A stretch of 64,000 bases of DNA, taken from the NCBI RefSeq assembly GCF_963675985.1, contig NZ_OY780958.1, positions 1,116,001 through 1,180,000 on the forward strand. Direction: 5' to 3'. How positions within the stretch are numbered: the stretch's first letter is position 1; each line of letters begins with the position of its first letter. The notes beneath the pieces were generated by a model that made no database searches, was not told where the DNA came from, and saw nothing but the letters and a program-made list of their open reading frames with translations. A program made the translations under genes and the position numbers. This document shows, one piece after another, positions 8,201 through 15,427 of the stretch. Source of the stretch: an uncultured Roseibium sp. GTDB taxonomy: Bacteria; Pseudomonadota; Alphaproteobacteria; Rhizobiales; Stappiaceae.

Positions 8201-10628
8201 CCTGCATCCGGGCGATACGCGAACACTGCATCTGACCCTCCACTTCCCAAATCCTGTTCCGGTTCAACCGGTCTACAATTGCGTAGATATCCGCTGGGGC
8301 GCGCCAGGCATGCCTGTAGACGACAACCCGCCTCCGGGGGGCGCCGAAGCCAACGATCACAACTGCACCGTCACCCTGGTGGACACAGGATTTGACACGG
8401 AGATTGCCAAGACCGGTCCGGCGGTCTGCTACGAAGGGGCTGGATGCGATTTTACCGTCAGCGTGACCAACAACGGGCCGGGCGTGATCGAAGGGATCAT
8501 GGGCGTGACCGACACATTGCCTGCCGGCGCGACGCTGGAAGGTGTTGACGGAGCCCTCGCATGTAACAGCGCGGCTGCGGGTACGGTTTCCTGCTTCCTG
8601 CAAGGGCTCGCAATCCCGCCAGGCAGTACCTACGACTTGACGGTTCATACGCGCCTGCCGGATCCGGTCGCGGGCAATACGGTGGAAAACTGCGCGTCGA
8701 TCGACTGGACCGCGCCGCCGCCTGCCTGGATCGTGCCTATGCATTACACCGGAGACGACAATGCGGCCAACGATGGACCGGCCTGTGCGACGGTTCCTGT
8801 GCTTGCCGCCGATCTTGCGCCCTGGGGGGCGACCACCTGTCGGCTCGGCTCTTCCTGTCCGATCGAGATACAGGTGGACAACCGTGGTGGACGTCTGTTC
8901 CAGGGGGCCGCGGGTCTTCACGGAATGCTCGATCCAGGGGTGACCATCAGCAGTATCGAGAGCCAGGCACCCGGTTTCGATTGCCAGGTCACCGGCACCG
9001 GACAATACGAGTGCGAGGGTGCGAACATTTCGCTGAAACCGGGGGCTTCGGCCAAGGTCCGCATGGTTCTGGAAATTCCGGCGGACTTTCCCCACAGGCG
9101 GATCATTCACCGCAAGGAGATGATCTGGCCGGATCAGCAGGTGAAAGACGACAAGCCGGAAAACGATCGTCACACCAGTACGATCATGATCCTGCAGCCC
9201 GAAGAGCCGCAGGAACAGGCGCAGCAACCGGAGGAGCCACAGGAGGAAACGCCGGAGGAAACGCCGGGGCCGGTTGAGCCGACACCGCCGCCAGTATCTA
9301 CGACGGAAGCTCCGGATCTGTCGGTCGAAAAGAGCGCTGGGCAGAGACGTTGCGAGGCGGGACGGCCCTGCGACTTCCGAGTGACGATTACCAACAACGG
9401 CTCCGCCAGCTATGTCGGACCGCTGCGGGTGAGCGACGTGACCGATCCTCCGGGACGGCTGACGTCTTCCGGCCCCAGGCCGTGGCGGTGCCGGGCGAGG
9501 GGCGGTGGGTATGACTGTACCCATCCCGCAACGACGCTGGCACCGGGCGAGTCGGTTGATCTGTCCCTGACAATCGCCGCCGGCCGAGGCAGCGGCGTGC
9601 GCAGCCTCAGGAACTGCGCGAGCCTGGTCTGGAACAACGCGGATCAGGTGCGGGCGGTCCAGATCGCACTGAACCGTCTCGGCTTCCCGGCCGGGCGGCC
9701 GGACGGCAGGGTCGGTCCGAATACCCGCGGTGCCGTGCGGCAATTCCAGGAAAGCGCCGGATTGCCGGCAACCGGACGGATCGACGAGGCATTGTTGCGC
9801 CACCTGTTCGCCTCATGGGGCGAGGGCGATGGCAATGCCGCCAACGACGACAGTTGCGTCACGATCGGCCTTGATCAGCCGGTACAGCCGCCACCGGTCG
9901 TCGAACCGCCGCTTGCCTGTCCGCCGGGCTATGCGGCCTATCGCAACAGGAACCGGATTCCGCGCAATTCGGAAGTACTTCGTCGGACTCGCGGCAATCA
10001 GGTTCTGTTCTGCGCCCGGCCTCGGCCGCAGGCGGAGGCCTGCCCGCGTGGATACAGGCAGGTGAGCCGTCAGAGGGCCAAGGACCTGGCCCGGCAGGGC
10101 TGGGACATCCGGCAGGTCGGTAATCTGATGTGCGCCCGGCCGGTCGACCGGCCCGCGCTGCAGTGCCCGGGAGGGTATAAGCCCTATCCGAGCCGAAACC
10201 GGATCCCGCGCGGCTATGAAGTGCGGACCGTGCGAGGCAATGGTCAGGTGCTCTATTGCGCGCGGCCTCAACCGCAGGTGGAAGCCTGTCCGCGCGGGTA
10301 TAGACAGGTAAGCCGCCAGCGGGCCAAGGATCTGGTCCGTCAAGGCTGGGAGATCCGGCAGGTTGGCAGACTGATGTGTGCCCGTCCCGGCAGTCAGGCC
10401 ACGCCGACACTGCCGACCCGCCCGAACTGCACCGGAGGACGCGTCTGGGATGCACGCCGCAACGCTTGCGTTTGCCGGCGAGGCAGCCGGTGGGATCCGA
10501 AACGGAACCGCTGTCTCCAGCCTCAGATCCAGCGGCCGCAGAAGCAACCCCAGTTGCAACGGCCTCAGCGGCAGCCGCAGGTCATCAATCCCCAACTGCA
10601 GCTGATCGTGCCCCGGGTGCCGCAATAG
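5280..10628 (+). CDS. Giant secreted DUF11-repeat protein with an inserted peptidoglycan-binding domain
   Basis: Up to 1782 residues. ATG 5280 has GGAGGGG upstream; an internal ATG at 5403 begins a classical signal peptide (MKALALVSSILAGVSVSIPL, ending QAEAQ), so either start yields export. An EF-hand-like DENQSG and a beta-propeller-like region with no catalytic motif cover roughly 5520-6900. Then come about six DUF11/CARDB-like beta-sandwich repeats beginning near 7188, 7581, 7979, 8395, 8809 (degenerate) and 9315. Each has a D-L-x-I-x-K-T-G-P-A-x-C opening and a C-A-S-I-x-W closing. A PG_binding_1 helix bundle (9640-9815) sits inside the last repeat. A Pro/Glu-rich linker lies near 9200-9300, and the C-terminus has two 82-residue Cys/Arg-rich repeats and a Gln/Pro tail. 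Likely an envelope-anchored surface or spacer protein; its role is unknown. Confidence 0.8.
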   Translation: MTASPIVPADIRTCSAFFLGLAHRAGFRVSPAVMPERWRFKMKALALVSSILAGVSVSIPLQAEAQEMQPGDAVVTRFSGTVEQDGRRIIDAEGAVASILNLRQAGGPPRGEHWFDENQSGAVTAAEIGQVFGVALDDATPPNIYVTATSVFGLHRSADNSGWMDGLWGEGGGPGTIWKLNAANDYRPEIFADITTDGRANSGAALGNIAFDRWNRQLYVSDLETGMIHRLSLADGVDLGTFDHGANGRTTFMDAADGQFHSLEPVAFDPASGAQIGDCPSGDFSRTPSCWNFADFRRRVWGVGVRQDAATGAVRLYYAVWSSQGFGNPDYAAADENEQRNSVWSVGIDQEGSFNPGSVRREFFLPDFFRSPEAIARAGRSHPVADIAFPTASEQNVMLVAERGGVRNLGLSAENAFSYPDEARVLRYELGETGAWRGVGRYDVGYYDRSESGPPYMRAGAAGGISFGMGYRENGDADPRQPDGFVWMTGDGLCSPRGECFDSSAGTHDDGSEVSGLQGQAARPYEAFEPITAFQPYPAPGPVTPSTGPDSAFMIDVDVNTDANGDYTEESRTRNDSTRVGDVAVFQPLPANGELMPVDEGPVVAEWPDGLPEEGWIPAPPPDDGWFLPPPFPLDTDLAIRKTGPAQCQEGVECTYVIRIRNVGLVAYTGPLAVSDTMPAGATLASTSPGWHCIPGGATFRCITNAPALLVPGATAAIEVNILLPAAVPGPSVQNCTSIDWFEMGTDDGPGDGNDDDCVTTPVSQGFDLGIEKTGPAQCAENAECHFDLVVTNYGPGEFNGPLAVRDIMPAGATYAIGAASCTPAGRDVNCLVGDITLPSGAATHFLVRLQLPDGIAGGTVTNCAEINWSAMTSDDGAADVHADSDCHTVNVINKAGFFDLQVTKRGPAHCNAGGDCEYEIEISNIGPDDYTGELHIQDTPATPGLTYVGVAGPGWGCGAAIPVNCNQAGGPHTLHPGDTRTLHLTLHFPNPVPVQPVYNCVDIRWGAPGMPVDDNPPPGGAEANDHNCTVTLVDTGFDTEIAKTGPAVCYEGAGCDFTVSVTNNGPGVIEGIMGVTDTLPAGATLEGVDGALACNSAAAGTVSCFLQGLAIPPGSTYDLTVHTRLPDPVAGNTVENCASIDWTAPPPAWIVPMHYTGDDNAANDGPACATVPVLAADLAPWGATTCRLGSSCPIEIQVDNRGGRLFQGAAGLHGMLDPGVTISSIESQAPGFDCQVTGTGQYECEGANISLKPGASAKVRMVLEIPADFPHRRIIHRKEMIWPDQQVKDDKPENDRHTSTIMILQPEEPQEQAQQPEEPQEETPEETPGPVEPTPPPVSTTEAPDLSVEKSAGQRRCEAGRPCDFRVTITNNGSASYVGPLRVSDVTDPPGRLTSSGPRPWRCRARGGGYDCTHPATTLAPGESVDLSLTIAAGRGSGVRSLRNCASLVWNNADQVRAVQIALNRLGFPAGRPDGRVGPNTRGAVRQFQESAGLPATGRIDEALLRHLFASWGEGDGNAANDDSCVTIGLDQPVQPPPVVEPPLACPPGYAAYRNRNRIPRNSEVLRRTRGNQVLFCARPRPQAEACPRGYRQVSRQRAKDLARQGWDIRQVGNLMCARPVDRPALQCPGGYKPYPSRNRIPRGYEVRTVRGNGQVLYCARPQPQVEACPRGYRQVSRQRAKDLVRQGWEIRQVGRLMCARPGSQATPTLPTRPNCTGGRVWDARRNACVCRRGSRWDPKRNRCLQPQIQRPQKQPQLQRPQRQPQVINPQLQLIVPRVPQ
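9918..10395 (+). repeat. Two tandem 82-codon repeats in the DUF11 protein C-terminus
   Basis: The unit beginning CPPGYAAYRNRNRIPRN at 9918 recurs at 10164 as CPGGYKPYPSRNRIPRG, exactly 246 bases later. Each copy then has EACPRGYRQVSRQRAKDL and ends MCARP. Cysteines align in both copies, suggesting two small disulfide-stabilised domains produced by tandem duplication within the gene. Confidence 0.85.
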
Positions 10629-10644
10629 GTGGAAAAACAAACAG

Positions 10645-10672
10645 GGCCTGCGGGCGTTAAAGTTCGCAGGCC
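10645..10672. terminator. Hairpin between convergent genes
   Basis: GGCCTGCG pairs with CGCAGGCC around a 12-base loop, 17 bases after the DUF11 stop and 34 bases before the end of the convergent XRE-cupin gene. There is no clear U-tract on either side, so it may be a weak bidirectional terminator or an mRNA 3'-end stabiliser. Confidence 0.45.
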
Positions 10673-10705
10673 TGAGCCGGAAATCGGAACTTCATGGATT
10701 GGCCT

Positions 10706-11293
10706 CTAGGAGGCCACACAGACCACCAGAATGCGCGCGTCCTCGTCACCGGCCGAAGCGTAGAGGTGGCCAAGCGAGCTGTCGAAATAGATGCTGTCTC
10801 CCCGGTCGAGATGGACGGGGTCGCGGCCTTCGAGGAAAACGGTGATCGAGCCTTCCAGAACGGTCAGGAACTCCTGGCCGGGATGGCGGACGAACTGCTT
10901 GAAATCCTTGAACTCTCGGGCCTTGAGCGACCCCATCATTGGCTGCATGGCCTTGTTCCAGATTTCCGGAAACAGCATCTCGTAGACGTAGTTTTCCGTG
11001 TCCTGCCGCTCGAATTCTCCCTTGCGGGCGACGGTGAAACTTCCGGTTTCGAAATCCTCGCCCTCGGCATTGAAGAAGGCGGCCATGTCCACGCCGACGC
11101 CCTTGGCCAGTTGCTCCAGTCGGTCGTAGGTGAGGGCGATGAGGCCTCGTTCGGCCTTGGAAATCGTCGAGATCGCAAGGCCGGAGCGTTCCGCCACCTG
11201 GGCCAGGGTCCAGCCGTTGTCCTGCCTCAGCTCGCGCAGCCGGCGGCCGAAGGCCTGCCTCGACGATTCTTCATTCGCGGATTCAATCTTCAT
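10706..11293 (-). CDS. XRE-family regulator with C-terminal cupin domain
   Basis: 195 residues. A helix-turn-helix at about 14-68 (LAQVAERSGLAISTISKAER) is followed by a cupin sensor domain at about 105-190 (RHPGQEFLTVLEGSITVFLE, then LDRGDSIYFDSSLGH). This architecture is typical of PuuR/SutR-type regulators that sense small amino-acid or polyamine-related ligands. It is divergent from the flavoprotein-TRAP operon, and a perfect 17-base inverted repeat lies in the 100-base gap, so it very probably controls that operon and itself. The ligand cannot be deduced beyond the operon's likely amino/imino-acid substrate. Confidence 0.9.
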   Translation of the reverse strand: MKIESANEESSRQAFGRRLRELRQDNGWTLAQVAERSGLAISTISKAERGLIALTYDRLEQLAKGVGVDMAAFFNAEGEDFETGSFTVARKGEFERQDTENYVYEMLFPEIWNKAMQPMMGSLKAREFKDFKQFVRHPGQEFLTVLEGSITVFLEGRDPVHLDRGDSIYFDSSLGHLYASAGDEDARILVVCVAS

Positions 11294-11328
11294 GGCTGCA
11301 ATCTAGGGCTACGCACCCTTTCTGCCAA

Positions 11329-11370
11329 GATTTTCCGATTGGAAATTTCTTCTTTTCCAATCGGAAAATC
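11329..11370. promoter_or_regulatory. Nested palindromic operator between XRE-cupin gene and flavoprotein operon
   Basis: Arms of 17 bases (GATTTTCCGATTGGAAA at 11329-11345 and its exact reverse complement at 11354-11370) are separated by TTTCTTCT. Each arm is itself an imperfect dyad, TTTTCC-N4-GGAAA, so the region reads as two adjacent dimer sites placed symmetrically. It lies 36 bases from the regulator start and 24 bases from the flavoprotein start, the expected place for an XRE-cupin operator. Confidence 0.75.
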
Positions 11371-11393
11371 GATGCTAGCGTTTTTCAATTCGG

Positions 11394-12548
11394 ATGAAGG
11401 GGATGGCTGTGGTGGCAGATGTGAAGCAGTGCGATGTGATCGTTGTCGGGGCGGGGATCGCCGGGGCGTCCGTTGCCGCGGAACTGGCCGCTTCCCGGAA
11501 GGTCATCCTCCTGGAACGCGAAAGCCAGCCCGGCTATCACACCACCGGCCGCTCCGCCGCGGTGTTTACCCGCGCTTACGGTCCTCCGGTGATCCGGGCC
11601 CTGACCCGGGCATCGGAAGCCTTCCTGCGCGGAGAGGACGGGTCGGCCGGACCGGCCGAAAGCCAATTGCGTCCTCGCGGCGTTCTCTTCCCAGCCCGGT
11701 CCGACCAGATGGACAAGCTTGATCGCATGGCGGAGGAACTTGGTGAGGCGGTCGTACCGTTCAGCGGCGACAAGGTGCGGGAGATCATGCCGATCCTGAG
11801 GGAAGGCTATGCGGCCGCAGGACTTTATGATCCCACGGCCGCCGATATCGAAGTTCACGGCGTTCATCAGTATTATCTCAAGAAATTCAAAACTCTGGGC
11901 GGAGACCTGCAGACGGGCGATGAGCTTCTCGGCCTGACCGTATCCGGCGGTGGCTGGGAGGTTCAGACCCGTTCCGCCACCATCAGGGCAACCATCGTCG
12001 TCAATGCGGCCGGTGCCTGGGCGGATGAGGTCGCAGGCCTTGCGGATGTGGGACCTTTGGGCCTCGTCCCGAAACGCCGTACGGCGCTCCTCGTTGCTCC
12101 ACCGCAAAACAGCGTCCCGGATCCGTGGCCGATGACCGTGGATGTCGAGGAAAAGTTCTACCTGAAACCAGACGCCGGCAAGCTCCTGATTTCGCCCGCG
12201 GATGCCACTCCGTCGCCGCCCTGCGATGCGCAGCCCGACGAAATGGACGTGGCGATCTGTGTCGACCGGATCGAGACCGCATTCGACCTGTCCGTTCGCC
12301 GGATCGAGCATAAATGGGCGGGCTTGAGGAGTTTTCTTCCAGATGGCTGTCCGGCAGCCGGTTATGACGCCCATGCGGCCGGGTTCTTCTGGCTGGCGGG
12401 ACAGGGAGGCTACGGCATCCAGTCCGCCCCTGCTCTGGCGCGTGCCGCAGCAGCCCTCGTTCTGGAAAAGCCGATACCGGCGGATATCGCGGACGAGGGC
12501 GTGGAGGCTTCGGCCTTGGCCCCTCGGCAAGGGAAGGTGGCCGCATGA
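11394..12548 (+). CDS. FAD-dependent D-amino-acid/D-arginine dehydrogenase-like oxidoreductase
   Basis: 384 residues of the DAO superfamily. The FAD-binding Rossmann motif VVGAGIAGASVAAEL is at about 17-31, followed by LLERESQPGYHTTGRSAAVF, the TGRSAA typical of D-arginine dehydrogenase. The C-terminus has FFWLAGQGGYGIQSAPALAR, the usual second FAD contact. It likely oxidises the C-N bond of a D-amino acid, N-substituted amino acid or opine to an imine. An imine product would suit the ornithine-cyclodeaminase homologue at the operon end. A second in-frame ATG lies at 11403. The stop overlaps the TRAP permease start (ATGA), so they are co-translated. The exact substrate is not inferable. Confidence 0.8.
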   Translation: MKGMAVVADVKQCDVIVVGAGIAGASVAAELAASRKVILLERESQPGYHTTGRSAAVFTRAYGPPVIRALTRASEAFLRGEDGSAGPAESQLRPRGVLFPARSDQMDKLDRMAEELGEAVVPFSGDKVREIMPILREGYAAAGLYDPTAADIEVHGVHQYYLKKFKTLGGDLQTGDELLGLTVSGGGWEVQTRSATIRATIVVNAAGAWADEVAGLADVGPLGLVPKRRTALLVAPPQNSVPDPWPMTVDVEEKFYLKPDAGKLLISPADATPSPPCDAQPDEMDVAICVDRIETAFDLSVRRIEHKWAGLRSFLPDGCPAAGYDAHAAGFFWLAGQGGYGIQSAPALARAAAALVLEKPIPADIADEGVEASALAPRQGKVAA

Positions 12549-13831
12549 CCTTCGTGGTCCTCCTGTTCGCAGCGGTGCTGCTCGCCTCCGGCGCGGCCAT
12601 CGCCTATGTGATCGGCGGGGCCGCGGTGCTGGCATTCTTTGCCACCGACAATGCCCGGTATCTGGCGATCCTGCCGCAGCAGATCTTTTCCAAGATCGAC
12701 GTTTTCGCGCTGATGGCCATGCCGTTGTTCATTCTGGCGGGCGAGCTCATGAATCGGGGCGGGGTAACCGGTACGCTGATCAACCTGTCGATGGCACTGG
12801 TCGGGCGTCTGCGCGGCGGGCTTGGGCACGTGAACATCCTGACCTCGGTCTTTTTTGCCGGTATCAGCGGGTCCGCGGTCGCCGATGCGGCTGCCTTGTC
12901 CAATACGCTCGTGCCGGAAATGACCCGGCGTGGTTATTCGCTGACCTATGCCAGCGCAGTGACCGGTGCCTCTTCGATCATCGGACCGATTGTCCCGCCT
13001 TCCATTATCCTGATCTTCTACGGCGCGCTCATGGGGACGTCGGTCACAGCGCTGTTCCTGGCCGGCATCCTGCCGGGACTGCTGCTGGCGGCGGTGCTGA
13101 TTGCTGTCAACGCATTCTATGCCTGGCGGCAGGGCCACCCCCGGCTGGAAAGGGAGGAGATGCCGCCTTTCTTCCGCACCGTTGCTTATTCGCTTCCCGC
13201 GCTTTCGCTTCCGGTGATCATTCTCGGCGGCATTGTGTTCGGCTGGATGACGCCCACCGAAGCGGCTGCGGTGGCTGTCGTCGTGGCGCTGGGAGCAGGC
13301 TGGTTCTATGCGGGGATCACAGCCAAAACCGTGCTGGAAGCGCTCCGCCGCACCGCCTTGCTGTCTGGATCGATCTTCCTGATCATATGTTCCGTGTCCG
13401 CGCTTGGCTATCTCGGGGCGCTGGAGCGCATTCCCGAGGCGATCCTGGAAGCGGTGACCGGCCTCGGGCTCGGTCCGGTCGGCTATATGCTGGTCATGAA
13501 CCTGATTTTCATCGTCGCCGGCATGGTGCTCGATATTCCCGTGGCGCTTGCGCTTCTGGTTCCGTTGCTGGCGCCGGTTGCGTTGCAGCAGGGGGCGGAT
13601 CCCGTGCATCTCGGCATCGTGATCTGCTTCAATCTGTGCATCGGGCTGATCTCGCCGCCGATGGGGGGCTGTCTTCTGGTGATTTCGGCCGTGACCGGCC
13701 TCAACTACTGGAAACTGGCGCGGGCGATCGTTCCCTTCGTGCTGGTGGAAATTGCCGTGCTGGGGCTTCTGATCGCGGTGCCGGACATCAGTCTGATGCT
13801 GCCGCGGGCCTTCGGGCTGGGCGCGAACTAG
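12545..13831 (+). CDS. dctM: TRAP transporter large permease, DctM family
   Basis: 428 residues with about 12 hydrophobic segments and typical DctM signatures: FALMAMPLFILAGELMNRGG, a GISGSAVADAAAL loop and GASSIIGPIVPPSIILIFYG. It couples Na+ entry to solute uptake. The gene order here is large permease, binding protein, small permease, unlike the more common P-Q-M. It overlaps the upstream flavoprotein by four bases, and the binding-protein gene follows after 60 bases. The transported solute is probably the flavoprotein or peptidase substrate. Confidence 0.93.
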   Translation: MTFVVLLFAAVLLASGAAIAYVIGGAAVLAFFATDNARYLAILPQQIFSKIDVFALMAMPLFILAGELMNRGGVTGTLINLSMALVGRLRGGLGHVNILTSVFFAGISGSAVADAAALSNTLVPEMTRRGYSLTYASAVTGASSIIGPIVPPSIILIFYGALMGTSVTALFLAGILPGLLLAAVLIAVNAFYAWRQGHPRLEREEMPPFFRTVAYSLPALSLPVIILGGIVFGWMTPTEAAAVAVVVALGAGWFYAGITAKTVLEALRRTALLSGSIFLIICSVSALGYLGALERIPEAILEAVTGLGLGPVGYMLVMNLIFIVAGMVLDIPVALALLVPLLAPVALQQGADPVHLGIVICFNLCIGLISPPMGGCLLVISAVTGLNYWKLARAIVPFVLVEIAVLGLLIAVPDISLMLPRAFGLGAN

Positions 13832-13891
13832 CGACCGGATCAAGGCCGACTGTTTTGCAAAGAGGGTGAACTATAAACCGGAGTAGGTAAG

Positions 13892-14869
13892 ATGAAACAC
13901 ATACGGAAAATCGGCATAGCCGTCTTTTCAGCAGCGCTTCTGGTGGGGGGAGTTTCCCAGGCGCAGGTGAAGATCGCGCTGGATAGCCCGCAGGATATGG
14001 AAAATTCCGGCAGCTATGTCTGGGCACATACATTTGCCGAATATCTGAATAGCCACGGCATGAAGGCCGAAGAGTTTCAGCGCGGTGCGCTGGGCGGCGA
14101 CGACGAATTGTTCGATCAGGTCAGCCAGGGCGTGCTTGAAGTGTCCATGTCGCCGCTCAACATTGTCGGCTCCATCGACAAGCTGATTTACGGTATGCGC
14201 CTGCCCTATTTCTTCAAGGACATGGCCGAGGTCGACCGCGCCCTGAACGAAGGCGGCATGATGGCGAAGATCAATGAAGCCACCACTAAGGACGGCGTGC
14301 GGGTGGTGTCGGTGCACACCGTCGGTCAGGCATCGGGCATTTTCAACACCAAGAAGACCGTGAAGTCGGTCGCCGACATGGCGGGTCTGCGGATGCGCGC
14401 GCTGGATGAAAGCCAGATCGATCTCTACAAGGCCTGGGGCGCGACCGGTACGATCGTGAGCTGGGCGGAGGTGCCGAATGCGCTGCAGACGGGGGTCGCC
14501 GACGGTTATCTGAACCCGCCCTTCGTGCCGCTTCTGTTCGGCCACACGGATTTCATCAAGTATTTCACCGATGCCCGCATCTCCGAAGCGCTCCGGATCG
14601 CCATCGTTTCCGAGGACTGGTACCAGGGACTGAGCGACGAAGATCGCGCCACGGTGGATGCGGCGATCGCAGAGGCGACGGCTGCCAACCGCAAATGGCT
14701 GGAAGGCCGCACCGCGATCCTCGACAAGCTGCGTGATGCAGGCGTTGAAGTGGTGACGCTGGATCAGGCGGCTCGAGACGAGTTTCGGGCGGCGTCCGGA
14801 CCGGCCTATGAAAGCGGCCTGCTGACACCTGAGCAGATCGCGGAATGGGAAGCGGCAAAGGGGAACTGA
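13892..14869 (+). CDS. dctP: TRAP transporter substrate-binding protein, DctP family
   Basis: 325 residues with an N-terminal signal peptide (MKHIRKIGIAVFSAALLVGG, cleavage near SQAQ). Typical DctP features follow, including the conserved LAGLRMRA-type arginine segment (ADMAGLRMRALDESQIDLYK) that in the family binds a substrate carboxylate, and the TGVADGYLNPP hinge region. Periplasmic. The start is supported by GGAG/AGGT upstream. It lies between the two permease genes of the same system. The conserved arginine argues for a carboxylated substrate such as an amino or imino acid. Confidence 0.9.
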   Translation: MKHIRKIGIAVFSAALLVGGVSQAQVKIALDSPQDMENSGSYVWAHTFAEYLNSHGMKAEEFQRGALGGDDELFDQVSQGVLEVSMSPLNIVGSIDKLIYGMRLPYFFKDMAEVDRALNEGGMMAKINEATTKDGVRVVSVHTVGQASGIFNTKKTVKSVADMAGLRMRALDESQIDLYKAWGATGTIVSWAEVPNALQTGVADGYLNPPFVPLLFGHTDFIKYFTDARISEALRIAIVSEDWYQGLSDEDRATVDAAIAEATAANRKWLEGRTAILDKLRDAGVEVVTLDQAARDEFRAASGPAYESGLLTPEQIAEWEAAKGN

Positions 14870-14872
14870 GCC

Positions 14873-15415
14873 GTGCGCGCACTGGCGAAAGCACTGGACA
14901 GGCTGTCCGCCGGTCTTAACAGCATCGCCCTTTGGGGGGCGGTGCTGGCCGTGGCGGTCATGGTGGCCGCCGCGGGCTGGCAGGTGCTGGCGCGCTATGT
15001 GCTCGACGCACCGCCGATCTGGACGGAGGAACTGGCTCGTCGGTCCATGGTGTGGGCCGGAATGCTCGGAGCGTCTTGTGCGTTCAAGGCCGGCGCCGAT
15101 CCGGTTCTCTTTCCCGTGGCCCGAAAGGTCACCGGGGCAGGGGGCATGGTGCTGGCTCTCATTCGGGCCTGCGGCGTTCTGGCTTTCGCCGGCCCGGTGA
15201 TCTGGTATTCCGTCTTCAACGGCCGGCTGGACATGGCCCGCGGCTTTCTGGGCCGCAGCCTCTCTCGGCAGGCGGACATGCTGGACGTGTCCATGATCTG
15301 GTTTACGGCCGCCGTTCCTCTCGCCTTTACCCTGATCGTCCTTCACCTGACGGCGGGGCTCCTGATGCGCGCAACCGGCCAGCCGGTCGCGGGCGAAACA
15401 GATTTGAACTCATAA
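14873..15415 (+). CDS. dctQ: TRAP transporter small permease, DctQ family
   Basis: 180 residues starting with GTG, three bases after the binding-protein stop. Four hydrophobic segments and the DctQ pattern VLARYVLDAPPIWTEELARR are present. It stabilises or gates the large permease in the inner membrane. It belongs with the DctM and DctP genes immediately upstream, and the M81 peptidase follows after 12 bases. Confidence 0.88.
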   Translation: MRALAKALDRLSAGLNSIALWGAVLAVAVMVAAAGWQVLARYVLDAPPIWTEELARRSMVWAGMLGASCAFKAGADPVLFPVARKVTGAGGMVLALIRACGVLAFAGPVIWYSVFNGRLDMARGFLGRSLSRQADMLDVSMIWFTAAVPLAFTLIVLHLTAGLLMRATGQPVAGETDLNS

Positions 15416-15427
15416 TCGGGAATCGAC

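Noticed and set aside
7110..9803. A minus-strand frame of nearly 900 codons antisense to the DUF11 gene
   Set aside because: It mirrors the repeats and GC-rich codons of the sense gene, is rich in Arg/Gly/Asp without any domain pattern, and has no ribosome binding site. Typical antisense shadow in high-GC DNA.
12410..13843. A 477-codon minus-strand frame opposite the TRAP permease
   Set aside because: Composition is dominated by His, Arg, Gln and Asp, the antisense of membrane-segment codons; the plus-strand DctM is unambiguous.
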